Part shown: piece by piece, positions 10,528 to 23,263 of the stretch | How positions within the stretch are numbered: the first letter of the stretch is position 1 | How the letters are laid out: every line of letters starts with the position of its first letter | Assembly: GCF_047948215.1 (NCBI RefSeq) | Contig: NC_134464.1 | Span: 31,309,020-31,373,019, forward strand | DNA length: 64,000 bases | Reading direction: 5' to 3' | Source of the DNA: Lycorma delicatula | Lineage: Eukaryota > Arthropoda > Insecta > Hemiptera > Fulgoridae | Translations under genes and position numbers: made by a program | Notes under the pieces: generated by a model | The model's database searches: none | Told to the model about the DNA's origin: nothing | What the model saw: the letters and a program-made list of their open reading frames with translations, nothing else

Positions 10528-11479
10528 AACCAAAGTTCAGCGATTCGAGAATTAAAAAGTGAAATTCAAACTCTCCAAAATTCATCTGGTGCAAGAACTT
10601 AATGAAGATGACTACGATCTATAAGACGAGTTCAGCGAAATTATGGTGAACAATATTTGTGCAGATCCACAAATGTGGATCTATGTTATTAGATAACATA
10701 GTTATTAGTAATGACCCCACATTATTTTTAAAAAGCAAAGTAAATCACCAGAATTGTCGAAACTGGACTGATATTAATGCAAACTAGTATTGTGAGTCAC
10801 ATACACAGTATCCAGTCGGAGTAAATGTATGGGCAGGTATTGCTGGTGGACGATTGATAGGGCCTATATTTATCGATGGAAATTTAAACGTAGTGAAATA
10901 TGATGCTCTGCATCTCGACCGTATCATTCCAAACATTCAAAACGTTGTCGGCCTCGACTTCCAATACATTTGATTTCAACAGGATGGTGCTCCGCCTCAT
11001 TTCGGTCCTCAGGTTCGTGAAATTTTAAATGCATTTTTCCTGGAAGATGGACTGGCTGAAGGGGTCAAATAGAATGGCCAGTGAGAATACCCGACTTGCA
11101 ACCAACGGCTTACTTTCTATGGGGCCACGTAAAAAGTATTGTTTATCATAATAAATCTCAAGATATAGATGATTTACATAATAAAATTCAAGAATCAACA
11201 CAAAATATCACTAGCGAATCATTGAATAATGATATATTATTCTTTTATACAATCGACTGGTATGCTGTAAACAGAAAGAGGACATTTCGAACATTTATTA
11301 AAATGATATGAAAGTAAATAAGCACACGTTATGCATAATAAATAAATATATTTCTTTAAAATAAATTTATTCAATAATATCTACTTAATCAAATTTTTAC
11401 CTGCTTTATTTTAACTCACAATGTTTTTGTTTTTTTTCAATTTTTTTTTCATGTTTGTTTTCAAATTTTGCATCCTTAA

Positions 11480-11888
11480 TTTAACATACTTCCTGACATT
11501 GCCTATTGATGAAATTTTGCACAGTTACTAAGATCGGGTGATAACAAAATATTCCACCATTACTTTTGCAAACATCACCCGGTACGGAAGTAAATTAAGG
11601 GTGCAGGTGTAATAAATAATTTAAGATACTTCCTGACAATGCCGATTGATGAAATACTGCAGTTACTAACGTCGGGTGACAATACAATATCCCACAATTA
11701 CTTTTGCAAACAACCCCGCGTAGAAGGGTTAATTAAGGATGCAGGTATAATAATTTAACATACCTGACAACGCCTATTGATAATATTTTGCAGAATCTAA
11801 GGTCAGGTGACAATACAATATTCTACAATTCCTTTTGCAAACATCTCTCCGTACGGGAGTAAATTAAGGGTGGAAATGAATGGTACGG
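11480..11888 (+). repeat. Three tandem units of about 137 bp
   Basis: Units start at 11480, 11620 and 11754, each opening with TTTAA(C/G)ATAC and CCTGACA and carrying a CTTTTGCAAAC block and a TAAATTAAGG-like end. Units are diverged by substitutions and small indels. Probably part of a repeat D-type element. Confidence 0.85.
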
Positions 11889-12132
11889 GTGTAAAAAAAT
11901 TGCAAGATCTAGAAAACGGCTATGCGGGGTTTAAAATCCAAATTAACCCGCTAATTAAACTCAGGCAATGTATGATAATAATTTGATTAAAGTATGACTA
12001 AAAAATATAAAGCAATTTTGTAAAAGTCTTTAAAACTTTTGTAATATTCGTAATATTTTGTTTATATTGATTGATGATGCTTTCCTTCTTGCATCATAGC
12101 TCTATCTAGAGCTATAATACTAGGAAAGTAAA
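11889..12132 (+). mobile_element. Repeat D, 3' end with terminal hairpin
   Basis: Ends in a near-palindrome at 12080-12128: CTTTCCT...GCATCATAGCTCTA, a TC centre, then TAGAGCTATAATAC...AGGAAAG, followed by TAAAA. Similar ends occur at 49653-49693 and, weaker, at 53690-53735. Confidence 0.55.
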
Positions 12133-12139
12133 ATTTCAT

Positions 12140-13425
12140 ACAAGATTTGTTCAAAGGTATACTCATAACTGAGTTACATTTACATTATGAGTTATACATT
12201 TACACTCATAAATGTATATCACGCATCTTCTTTAAAATGTACGATAAAAAATGAAATGTTTTATGAAATCGTTATAATACTCGTATTATTCATTTATAAC
12301 CTGATAATAATACATTTTAACATTGATAAAAGTAAAAACAAATAAGATAATACAAAATAAAGTTTAAAAATTTTCTTATCTTAGAATTACTTCGTTTAAT
12401 CATCCAAGAGTTGTCTGAGAAAAGCTAAAGAATAAAATTAATTTTATTCGTAGAATTCAGGCTATTTTCCGATACGTATGATTTTTCCACCAAAATATTC
12501 CGATGTCCATTTCATCACTTAAAATACGGATAAACAAGAATAAAATATAACTTAAATTTCTTGGAATGTAAATGCTGTTCGTTATAAAACGTTTACTATA
12601 TAAACTATATCGTTACAATTTTTAAATAACCAACATAACACAGATAAAACTGAAAGTGAAACGTGAGATCGACTAACATGTAAGTAAAGAAAGAAACAAA
12701 CAAACCACTGAACGAGAAACAAGCGAGCAAAGTAAGCGACCGAAAGAAAAGGAAAGCAATGCATCTTCAACGCAGAACACGTCTCCAGTCTCATTACTAT
12801 GGAACACTGTTACACGCCCTTCTTTTACAGGAAACATAAATTTGGTCATTCATTCGACATTTCCAATGTAATACAGTACAATATTGTATTAGTCTAGTAT
12901 ATTATACATACAATATAATAAAATATATAGAATAACAGTACTAAAGGATAGTTAGTTTAGTTGAAGTTTATAAAGCGATTAACCGAATTACAATGCTCGA
13001 AATACAATAATGTATTCAGAAAGTAATGTATTCAACGTAACATTGAACATATAATATGCGTATAGTACTGGAATCACGTACAAAGGTTAAATGTAAATAC
13101 CTTTTACTCGTAAAATATAACTAACTATATAATCAATCAGTAAACCGAATCTCGTTAACTTGAACTATCATAAATCCGATTATCAAGAAGATATTAACAG
13201 AATGATAATAAAAATATAATCCTGCCATCAAATTCCAACAGTATTTTTCCACCTTTTGGATACAAAAATTTTGATTGAATATTTTTAGAACTTTCCACAC
13301 ATTAAAGGCAAAATATTTCCAAATATTGTCCGCCCACGTAAAAAGGTTAACTTAAAGAATATTAATTTAAAAAGTAATACATTTCCTCAACGTATCTGAT
13401 AATTTCATTTTCAGTTTTCTATTTT
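12140..13425. other. No gene recognised
   Basis: AT-rich. A 70-codon minus-strand ORF near 12582-12794 has no recognisable motif. Confidence 0.5.
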
Positions 13426-13429
13426 GAAA

Positions 13430-14700
13430 AAATCTGATGTGGACACCACATGACTTCCTTGTACGCCTATTAAATTACATATACACATTTTTTTTTAAAT
13501 GTAAACTACGTAAAATTTTATTTCATTAATAACTTCTGGTACGTTTTCATATTTTATTTTTATTGTCGTTATTGAATTATTATTTATTGTAAAACATTTT
13601 TTACAATCAGAGGTTAATAATTATTAATACATCAATATATTTAAATTAAAAAAAAGGAAATGAAGTCGAATTTGAACCGATGTGCCTTTCCCTTGCAAGA
13701 TCCAAATATTTCATTAATTAAAATGTTATTTGGCTATAACTCTGGAATAGTGAATGATCGCGTATAGGTACTGTGTAACTGCAGCACCCCCTATTTCCAC
13801 TTCATATTATAGATAACATTTGCTATAATGAGTCCTTTTTTCTTTAATTCTTTCTTCATATTTATACAATATATAATTCTTAAGCTTAATGTCAGTAGCC
13901 ATCCTCCAGTTTATGAAAAAGATAAAAAAACCTTTGGTATGTAACTATGCACTTCACAGCATTAGCGGCGTGATGTTAGGTTGTTGTGCGCATGCGCACA
14001 TAGGAAGCTTCGCGCCAGGCTGCGAGACGGAGAGAACAATGTCGCTCCCGCAATGCCGACTCTGGTGTGCTGGTGGTAGATTGGCTTTTTTTACTCCCCG
14101 TGTGTAAGGAACGTTCCTTGTTCGTTCCTTTTTCCAGTTTAGTCGTTGGAAGGAATATGAAAGCGGTTTAGTTGTTTTCTCAGTAGCGATCAAAAGATCG
14201 CGGAAAACAAGGACTCTTTAATTGCCAAATCTGTCCAAAAACACGCTGGAAAGGGGAAAGAGAAGATAATTAGCAAAATCTAATTATTTATTTGTTTCTG
14301 TGTACATAGAATTATAAATTAAGCACCATGGATTATAGTGTTTTTAAGCGGACAATTTATTAAGTTATTATCTAACAATACTAAAAAGTATTATCTGTAT
14401 ACTAAATTTAATTATTAATTTAACTAATTATAATAATTATTTATTCCGTTAAACCGAATAAGGTTTTCAGCACAAGTGGCTTAAATCAGTAACAGTCCTA
14501 AATCCAAAATTTCAACATCCTACGGCTAATCGTTTTTGAGTTATATGAGATACATACATACGTACGTACGTATGTACAGAGGTAACACCGAAACTTGTCA
14601 AAATGTATTTAGGGATGGTAAAAATGGATAAATACCGAAATCTATCGCGATCATAATACTTCCACTACTTCGTACAATGAGGTAAAAAACCTGTATCTGA
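13430..14700 (+). mobile_element. Repeat F copy 1, interrupted by hAT-like G
   Basis: The left part (13430-13747) has AATCTGATGTGGACACCACA, terminal ACTTCCTTGTACG and a B-box-like segment (minus strand, about 13665). The right part (about 14490-14700) has AACAGTCCTAAATCCAAAAT, GCTAATCGTTTTTGAGTTAT and the CTTCGTACAATGAGGTAAAA end. About 125 bp of repeat F known from copy 3 is missing at the right junction. Confidence 0.75.
13748..14430 (+). mobile_element. hAT-like G, 5' portion
   Basis: Homologous to the complete element at 59615-60448 but lacking the 3' third and terminus. It contains a GCGCATGCGC palindrome (about 13988) and GGAACGTTCC (about 14108), both discussed under findings. It has no transposase. 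A 72-codon ORF at 13889-14107 has no recognisable domain. Confidence 0.75.
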
Positions 14701-14901
14701 CTTTAAACACAGTTGTTTAAATTTTAAAAAACTAGTAAGACATTTTTTGGGTAAAACCTGCACACCGATCGATGCTATGACTTTAACGATTTCTTGTAGA
14801 TAATCTTTTCGATTAAACACGCAAACATTTACGGTTTAGAAAAGAATAATACTTTTGCAAGACATATTAAAAAATTAAAAACAAGTTCCAAAGATGTTGA
14901 A

Positions 14902-14949
14902 TATTTGTAGAAGGAGTTAAAGTTTAAACTTTAACTCCTTCTACAAATA
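14902..14949. repeat. 48-bp perfect palindrome
   Basis: The arm TATTTGTAGAAGGAGTTAAA plus GTTT is followed with no spacer by its exact reverse complement, centred on GTTTAAAC. Flanks are unrelated. Confidence 0.98.
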
Positions 14950-14959
14950 AGAAAAATTA

Positions 14960-16025
<1,066 letters not shown>

Positions 16026-16147
16026 AACATTTACTTCCTAATTTATTTGTCTGCCTAGTAAAAACTACAACAAAAAATCAGCTCTGTTCAAAGGTACTCT
16101 TGGTACCTTTTAAGCAGTATAAAAATTAAATTAAAATGTTACAAAAT

Positions 16148-16470
16148 TAAGTAGCCCACCGGGCTGGTCTAGTGGTTAATTCGTCGGAAATCAGTTACTT
16201 AACAGTTGATTTTCGAAGTCGGAGATTCAAATTCTAATAAAAGTTAGTTGTTTTTTACGGTTTTGAACACTAGACAATGAACACCGGTGTAATTTTGTGA
16301 TCGAGGTTCAATTAACCACACATCTCAGGAATGATCGGCCTTGGTCTGTATACCTTATGTGTATGCCATTCACACTATCCTCATCATATTGGAACGTGAA
16401 GGGGGAGGGAGTGGCTTATTATTCACTAGTTTTGTAATGTGCACGTTAGGAAAAAATAAAAATAAAATTA
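16148..16470 (+). mobile_element. SINE-A, divergent subfamily 2
   Basis: The head CCCACCGGGCTGGTCTAGTGG and a diverged B box (AGATTCAAATTC) are followed by a SINE-A-like body up to CTCAGGAATGATCGGC. It then has a different 3' end (TGGCTTATTATTCACTAG) and an A-rich tail. The same 3' end type is at 35474-35800. Confidence 0.8.
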
Positions 16471-16751
16471 AATAAGAGTTAAAATTACCAGTAACTTTGT
16501 CATATGTAAAAGAGAAGAAGGTTCTTTTTTTTATAAATTACAAAAACAACCTTATTATTATTATTATTCATCGAAATACTACTAATAGTAAATACTATTG
16601 GTTAGATTTATAATCGATAAAAAATGTTTAAGCAAGGCAATAACATTCAAGCTGTGTATATCATATGTGATTTGATGAAATCAATGACCAATCAGAATAC
16701 ATTATAACAAATATTTGATTAAAATCAATTAACAATAATTTATGTCTCAAT

Positions 16752-16782
<31 letters not shown>

Positions 16783-17523
16783 TTTTTAAAGAACCTGGAA
16801 AAAATTTTTTTTTCAAATATCCGCAAATTTGGTAATTAAAAATAATAATAATAATAATAGGAAACCAATTGGGACGTTAATTCTAAACAATACGTTGTTC
16901 CAAAAGTAAGACACTGATAGACCGTAACGAAAAGTAACATTACAGTGAGAGCGATTGAGATAATATTCCACCTCTCTCTAAACAGAATAAATTTTTTTTA
17001 ATAATACTGACTCATTAATATAATCACATTCTTACTGTATACTGAATTATAATTTCATCATTCTTTTAAAATAAAAACAAATCATTTCTTATCTTCTACT
17101 AATGGTTTCTAATATTAAAATTTATTTCATAATAATAGAATTTATTTTTTTACTTGCATTTTGCAAGTAACTCGTAATAACATAACCAAATTTAAAATTC
17201 CATTTCCAGGATGTAGAGTACTTAAAATAATTCTTTGTTCATATTTTACATAAATAATTTAATTTTTCAACACATTCCGCACATCTAACACATAATTAAA
17301 TGTGCGGATTTTCAAACAAAGATTCTTAGATTAGGTTAACCTATCAAATGCATGAAAGATATACGTATCACGTCCTAATACGCACGTTTAAATTTAACTA
17401 AACTAATTTTGCCACATGAGAATATCAATAGGCTTACAGTATTATATAAGATTCAAAAGGTAGTGTCCATGATATAAAGTCAAAAAAAAAATTACTGAAC
17501 TTCTTACACACTTAGCGGAACCG
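16471..17523. other. No gene; (TA)n at about 16753-16777
   Basis: AT-rich with a TA run and short ATT/AAT runs near 16555 and 16840. Nothing else recognised. Confidence 0.5.
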
Positions 17524-17611
17524 CTAGACTTCCATGTTCACCGCTTTCCTCTTTAAGTCACCTTTAACTGATTCTTCATCACTGTTCTCCGATTCATCTT
17601 CACTACTACTA
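17524..17611 (-). other. Short acidic, serine-rich coding-like segment
   Basis: On the minus strand this reads NSSSEDESENSDEESVKGDL then KRKAVNMEV and a stop. The ORF upstream is SINE-A sequence, so an own start is not visible. Such Ser/Asp/Glu stretches occur in nuclear proteins and could be a remnant of a host exon or of a transposon ORF. Function not recognised. Confidence 0.25.
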
Positions 17612-17905
17612 TTCCTGTCTAGCCTCCGGTAATTATCGTTCAGATAATACTTCAGAGGATGAATGGGGATGATATGTATGAGTGTAAATGAAGTAGGTAT
17701 AGTCTTGTACAGTCTCAGTTCGACCATTCCTGATATGTGTGGTTAATTGAAACTCAACCACCAAAGAACCCCGGTATCCACGATCTAGTATTCAAATCCG
17801 TGTAAAAATAATTGACTTTACTAGGACTTGAACGCTGCAACTCTCGACTGCCAAATCAATTGATTTGGGAAGACGCGTTCACCACTAGACCAACCCGCTT
17901 GGTTG
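17612..17905 (-). mobile_element. SINE-A, minus strand
   Basis: Full SINE-A order in reverse: CTCCGGTAATTATCG tail, the CACCGGTATCC-type block (here CCCCGG), the TAGGACTTGAACG B box, the CCAAATCAATTGATTTGG palindrome and ACTAGACCAACCCG. Confidence 0.9.
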
Positions 17906-18112
17906 AATTTAATATACTGTTACCACATAAGTACACTAACCCAATGAACAGAGAATATTCAGGCCACACTCTAATCACGACATGGGACTACTAATCTGTA
18001 ATCAACATTACTCTTAGAAAAAGTAACTTTACCTAATAACATTTGTAATTACAAATGACCACGTATAGTGGTCAGTTTGACCACTCCTGAGATGTGTGGT
18101 ATCGGTATCCAC
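17906..18112. repeat. Flank shared with 21653-21830, plus SINE-A scrap
   Basis: TTGAATTTAATATACTGT through AAAGTAACTTTACCTAATAA matches 21650-21807 closely, so SINE plus flank were duplicated together or belong to one larger repeat. 18062-18112 resembles a minus-strand SINE-A body fragment. Confidence 0.75.
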
Positions 18113-18115
18113 GAT

Positions 18116-19330
18116 CCACCGGGATCTACTACTATCATAACCGCCGTCACTTTTTGTCGACTGTATCTTCCCGAATTCCATTTTTAGTCCAAAACTCATC
18201 TTCAAATTTGATCACAGTTTTGCAGTACGATGACCAAGTCCTCAGTCGTCACACTTTCAATACCTTTTTTTACTAGTTCTCGCAGTCTGATTAATGAGAT
18301 GTCACAGGTTGTGTTATTATATCGATGTGTCTTTTAACTTTTGCCCGAACTAATTCCACTGGATTTAATTCGCACATGTAAGGGGGGATTCGAATTACAG
18401 AATGACCGTATGGGGCCAGTAGTTTATCTCAACCTTTTATCCGTACTCTTTTGGGGGCAATTGTTGTATCAACTGAAACAGGTCAACTTTCCTCAATTTC
18501 CCATCATAACGAACCCCATTTTGCCTCGAGTAGTCGATCATATCTCCTTTTAAAGATAACTTAACCGGCACTTTATTTACTTGTTTTACGCGTTACGACG
18601 CGTCGTCCATAATGAAAACACTTTCTCTTACTTTAATTTCTCTTTTATCCACTTCTTGAAATTTGTAACATTCATTTGTCCGTGATAATTACCCGATGCA
18701 CAACCTGCTTGAAATATTAATTCTTCACCTTTAACAAACTCCTCAGAAGGGTCGATAAGAATGATGAGATGTCTGTAGACGTACTGGTAGAGTTGTAAGT
18801 GTTCCCAAGACATTTTTATTTGCCAATATTTTTTTTAATTTAGATCGGTATCCGCCCAAGTTTCATCAAAAACATATATTTTTCTTTAATTCGTTCTAAC
18901 TACCTTAATTTTCTGTAAATATATACATCTTAAATTAATTATGTTTGTCTTTCCACTAACACATTACGTTTCGAAGCACAGGTCTTCCATTTAAAGCTCG
19001 TTCGGTTAAAATTTTCGGGAGACTGGTTTTTTCCATTTTAATTCGATTCGCTCTTTTAAGACCAGAAGAAGTTTTGAGATTGTCGAGAAAACTTTTTGTT
19101 GGACATAGAAATCTTCAATTATATTTCTAATAACGTCCCGATTAAAACTATCGATATCTGGCGTTAGGGAATGTAAAAGCTTCTGTTTTTCCAGGGGTTT
19201 TAACGATTTACCTTTACTAGCACGAACTTCCTTTTATTACAGCAGTCACAATTTTTCGTGACACTCTACAGTATTTTCCTGCTCATTCGGTCGCTTTAGT
19301 TAGCGGAATCGTCAGCCATTTTAATTTTTT
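18116..19330 (-). pseudogene. Decayed DDE transposase, IS630-like
   Basis: Minus strand. Motifs in order: IYVFDETWADTDLN (first Asp, about 18880-18840), MSWEHLQLYQYVYRHLIILI and IFQAGCASGNYHGQMNVTNF then KKWIKEKL (18813-18628), and SVFIMDDAS (second Asp, about 18620). Then come KGDMIDYSRQNGVRYDGKLR and KVDLFQLIQQLPPK (18545-18455), a NPVELV-type segment with the final acidic residue (about 18355), and TVIKFEDEFWTKNGIRED (18210-18160). The spacing between second Asp and Glu is long, as in an insect family carrying a DDE_3-like domain. Many stops and shifts; inactive. Terminal repeats were not identified. Confidence 0.7.
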
Positions 19331-20039
19331 CTCTTCCTTGCAAAAATCTTTGCGTGAGCAATTAATTCTTATTCAGAGCTGAGAATTGTTTTACCTCGTT
19401 TTCGAACATTCGTATTATCCTATCATAATTATTAAAAGTAACCTAAAATTTTGCGTAATTACAAAACAAAAATTAAAAAAAAAAACACTATCGGTACGTA
19501 CTTCTAGATTTAACCATAAATAAAAAGAGTGGCAGTCAAAACACAAAATAAGTAATGGAAACACGCTAATTATACCCGAATACACGATACTACACCCGAA
19601 TTTGATTTTATAACGACTTGTCAGTATGATCCTTATCAGAAAAACGCAGTGCTAACCCCTTGGTTAGCCTGCGTTTATTAGACCAATACTTTTAGAACAA
19701 GTAGTAGCTTTTCATGCGCATGCTCATTAAGATCTTTTCTCCGTACCCCGTCTGCAACTATCTATGTCAATTCTCGTTCGGCATATTAGTATTTAATCAT
19801 TTTAAAGCATTAATTCTCAAACCATTTTGTCCACCGCACACATTGATAATCAAAGATTTTCTAGCGTCCCAAAATTTTTAAACTTACCATTTGTTAAAAA
19901 TAATAATTACACAGCTGTTTTTAAGATGCGCTCTTAAAAACAGCAATTGCAATTATTGTTTTTCAACGTGGCATATCCTATTTCTGAGTTGAAACTTACA
20001 TTTTACTTTGAAATATCAGGAAAACTTTTTTTTTAATCA
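19331..20039. other. No gene; hairpin at 19914-19944
   Basis: Mostly unclassified. GCTGTTTTTAAGA and its exact reverse complement flank a TGCGC loop, with weaker pairing outside it (about 19895-19965). Confidence 0.6.
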
Positions 20040-20175
20040 GCCATCGCCTTCCGAGACCGGCTGAACGCCCCCAATTTTCTGTGGGCCTTCTACCGCCCTC
20101 CTAAAGGTCTCCAGCGACTTCGTCACTTTGAGAACGAATATTTTAAAGGATGCATGCACTTAACGTAGTTATGGG
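20040..20175 (-). other. GC-rich scrap with A-rich end, possible LINE 3' end
   Basis: On the minus strand it ends GGCGATGGCTGATT followed by an A run, as a LINE 3' terminus might. No protein motif seen. Confidence 0.3.
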
Positions 20176-21063
20176 AATATGCAATTTGATAAAAGATAAA
20201 TGGCAGAACGGGGACTTGAAAAAAGAGATTAAATAATTTTTTTGTGGTAAAAAATACAAAGGTATACTATAAAAATAATTAAAAGAAAAAAGATTGATTA
20301 CTTTTGTTTTTATGATAAGAAAAAAAAGGTAAATTTAATGCTTCCAGATTTAAATTGCGGCATATCAGTATTCTTCAGTTAATAAGCGGCAACGTAATTT
20401 ATGGCTGAGTCATAATCAATCAATCAATGGAAGACACTCAATAAGTATATAATAATTAATTCAATACACGTTAAAAACACATCAAATATACTTCACGTTG
20501 TCTATAATATAATTATGAAGTCATGACGCGTCCAAATCGAACATAAACAAATTAAATTGACACATCCCTGTACGGAATACTATTCGCAACACTTAATTTT
20601 GTCTCTTATTTATAATCCTTATCAAGCAGATATAATCTGAATATAAATCGATTGAACCTTGAAAAAATAATACATTTAGATTAAATGTAACTTTTAAACA
20701 CCGTTGGAAACACTCAAAAGATGTAAAAAGTTATATCCGGTAAGTCTGGAAACTGTATTCAACATGTTAATTCAATGAACAAAAGTCGTGATCGTAATAT
20801 CAAGAGAATATTTTTCCAGTATTAGCTTTAAGCGATAATTCCTGGACCTTGAAGAGATAACTATTAAGACACTGGAAAATTTTAGTTTTATTTGTATTTT
20901 AAGACACAGAAACGGTACCAAATCCGAACAGATTACAGAAGACATGACATAAGATTATAATTATTTCTGTAATAATTATTGTAAAGATAAAGAGTCCCGT
21001 GACTGGACTTAATGGAAAATGTGACTGAGGAAAGAAGTGGTTTCTCATAATCTTCTCCGTTGC
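20176..21063. other. No gene recognised
   Basis: AT-rich single-copy-looking sequence. Confidence 0.45.
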
Positions 21064-21077
21064 ATTTAATATACTTT

Positions 21078-21358
21078 TTTTCCTGTTTAGTCTCCGGGAA
21101 TCACCGTCAGGTATTACTTCAGAGGATGATATGTATCAGTGTAAATGAAGTGTAGTCTTGTAGTCTCAGGTCGACCATTTCTGAGATGTATCGTTAATTG
21201 AAACCCAACCACCAAAGAACACCGGTATCCCCGATCTAGTATTCAAATCCGTATAAAAGTAACTGCCTTTACTAGGATTTGAACGTTGGAACTCTCGACT
21301 TCGAAATCAGCTGATTTGTGAAGATGCGTTCACCACTAGACCAACATCGGTGGGTTTG
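21078..21358 (-). mobile_element. SINE-A, minus strand, first of a tandem pair
   Basis: Tail at left, head (ACTAGACCAACATCGGTGGG) at right, and an intact AAATCAGCTGATTT palindrome. ATTTAATATACTTT precedes it (21064-21077) and recurs after it (21360-21373). Confidence 0.92.
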
Positions 21359-21373
21359 AATTTAATATACTTT

Positions 21374-21651
21374 CTTTTCTTTTTCCTGTTTAGCCTCCGG
21401 TAATTACCTTTCAGATAATACTTCAGAGGATGATATGTATGAGTGGAAATGAAGTGTACAATTCGACAACTCCTGATATGTGTGGTTAATTGAAACCCAA
21501 CCACCAAAGAACCCCGGTATCCACCACGATCTAGTATTCAAATCCGTGTAAAAATAACTAATTTTACTAGGACTTGAATGCTGGAACTCTCGACTTCCAA
21601 ATCAGTTGATTTGAGAAGACGCGATCAACACTAATCCAACCCGCTTGGTTG
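21374..21651 (-). mobile_element. SINE-A, minus strand, second of a tandem pair
   Basis: Inserted at the same target motif. A third copy, AATTTAATATACTGT, follows at about 21652-21666. A short deletion removes part of the GTCTTGTACAGTCTC block. Confidence 0.92.
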
Positions 21652-21809
21652 AATTTAATATACTGTAACCACGTAACCAAGTAAGTACTGTAACCAAGTA
21701 CATCAAACTCAATGAACAGAACATATTCAGGCCTACACTCTAATCACTACTAATTTGTAATGAACTTACTCTTAGAGAAAGTAACTTTACCTAATAACAT
21801 TTGTAACTC

Positions 21810-22956
21810 GTACATACTGTCTGCGTCATAGTCACAAGAAATACCCTGACAGTACAAAGTAACGAAATAACAAATTACCACTTTCTGTCGGAAACAAAGC
21901 ATTTAATAAACAATGTCTTTATTCAGTAGTGAAAAACAATAAATGAATCTGTTGTTAAACAAAAGCAATAATTAATGTTAAGAAGAAAAAATATCAGAAG
22001 AATAATATAAAAGGACTTTTTATAAATTGGAAAAAAAAAACAGAAAATAAAATGTGGTGAACAGAATGAATCGGAAAAGGAACGTTGAGGAGATGCATTC
22101 CAGGGGTTGTTGGATACGAAACCATCATCGTCATTCTACCAGATTTTTCTTTTCTCCTTTGTTTCAGTGGTCAGCTAAACCTGAAGTGCTTCTTTTTTTT
22201 TACAAAATCACCCGAACGCGCATTTACTCAAATAAAAAAAAAACTTTAGAAGGAACATTGATATTACTGAGCGATGAAGTTTTAGCTACAACTGCATAAG
22301 GTTTGTTTTTAATTTTTCTATACGTTTTTCTTAGAATTAAATAATTCATTTTTGTTTCTTTCAATAATTATAATTCAAGAACGATATAAAACATTAAAAA
22401 TGAAAAAGTACATATTTAAAAAAAAATGTATTTATAAAATAAATATTTTTATACGGTTAACTAAACGAGAACAATGATATTTGACTTTTCATACCAACAT
22501 ACATTCTCCAATTATATACATTTACCTCCCTACTATTCGCGACAGTCGGTAGAATTCTCTACAATTTTTTTCCTAAATTGTAAAGCTGTCCGAGATAAAA
22601 TCAAAGTACATATTTTACATCCATTTATTATAAATCGGATAAAATTCATTAATATTTTATTTCTGTTTTCAAGTTTTTTTCCATAATGTATCAGTACAAC
22701 GTTTAAAAATAATTTATATGAAAAATACGATGGTATAAGACAGACAATAAATATTACTATATGGGTTGGCAAACCCAGATAATATTTCAGTGTTTTTCGT
22801 AAACCACGGCGTTTCAGTTATATTATTTATTAATAGTCTGTTCTGTAATTTCTTTACCACGTCGATGTTACTCTCGGTTGTCGTACCTCGTACTTGGATT
22901 CTGTTGGTCCAAATCGGTTTCACGAACGCTCAGAACAGCAATTGCTAGTATATATA
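21810..22956. other. No gene recognised
   Basis: AT-rich. ORFs of 60-81 codons here (22054-22948) show no motif. Confidence 0.45.
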
Positions 22957-22967
22957 CAGTTGTTCAG

Positions 22968-23014
<47 letters not shown>

Positions 23015-23024
23015 TGAACAACTG
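22957..23024. repeat. Inverted repeat flanking a TA run
   Basis: CAGTTGTTCAGT at 22957-22968 and its exact reverse complement at 23013-23024, with (TA)n between, so the whole 68 bp can fold as one hairpin. Confidence 0.95.
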
Positions 23025-23263
23025 ATTCCTACAAATTAAAAAGAAAGTAATAGAAAATATAATAATGGGAGGAATCCGGAAAGGGGCTAAAAGAAACCTT
23101 TTTAGTAAAGGTAACAGATCCGGTTAGCAATTATCCTTTATAATACTGCCTACTGATACGCCTAAACACATGTTCTTTCGTGAGAAGAGTTACCGGACCA
23201 TGATAAATATTTCATGAGAACGTATGAGGGCGTAAGATCATTCTCATCTTTCGAGTCGAGTCG

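Larger units (their letters stand above)
9240..11311 (+). pseudogene. Mariner-like transposase pseudogene, split by an R1-like LINE
   Basis: The N-terminal part (9250-9490) gives SYNEICELFKATFNN, then a shifted frame with KKFEEKGRINNEGKPGT, matching the helix-turn-helix region of insect mariner-like transposases. After the LINE insertion the protein resumes at about 10545 with IHLVQELNEDDYDL. Further on are VGVNVWAGIAGGRLIGPIFI (10819-10878), FQQDGAPPHFGPQVREILNA (second Asp, about 10975) and IPDLQPTAYFLWGHVKSIVY (third Asp, about 11088). The C-terminal end is at 11311. Several frameshifts and stops occur. The first Asp region lies in a badly decayed part (10630-10720). The catalytic order is that of a DD(E/D) transposase. 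Confidence 0.8.
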
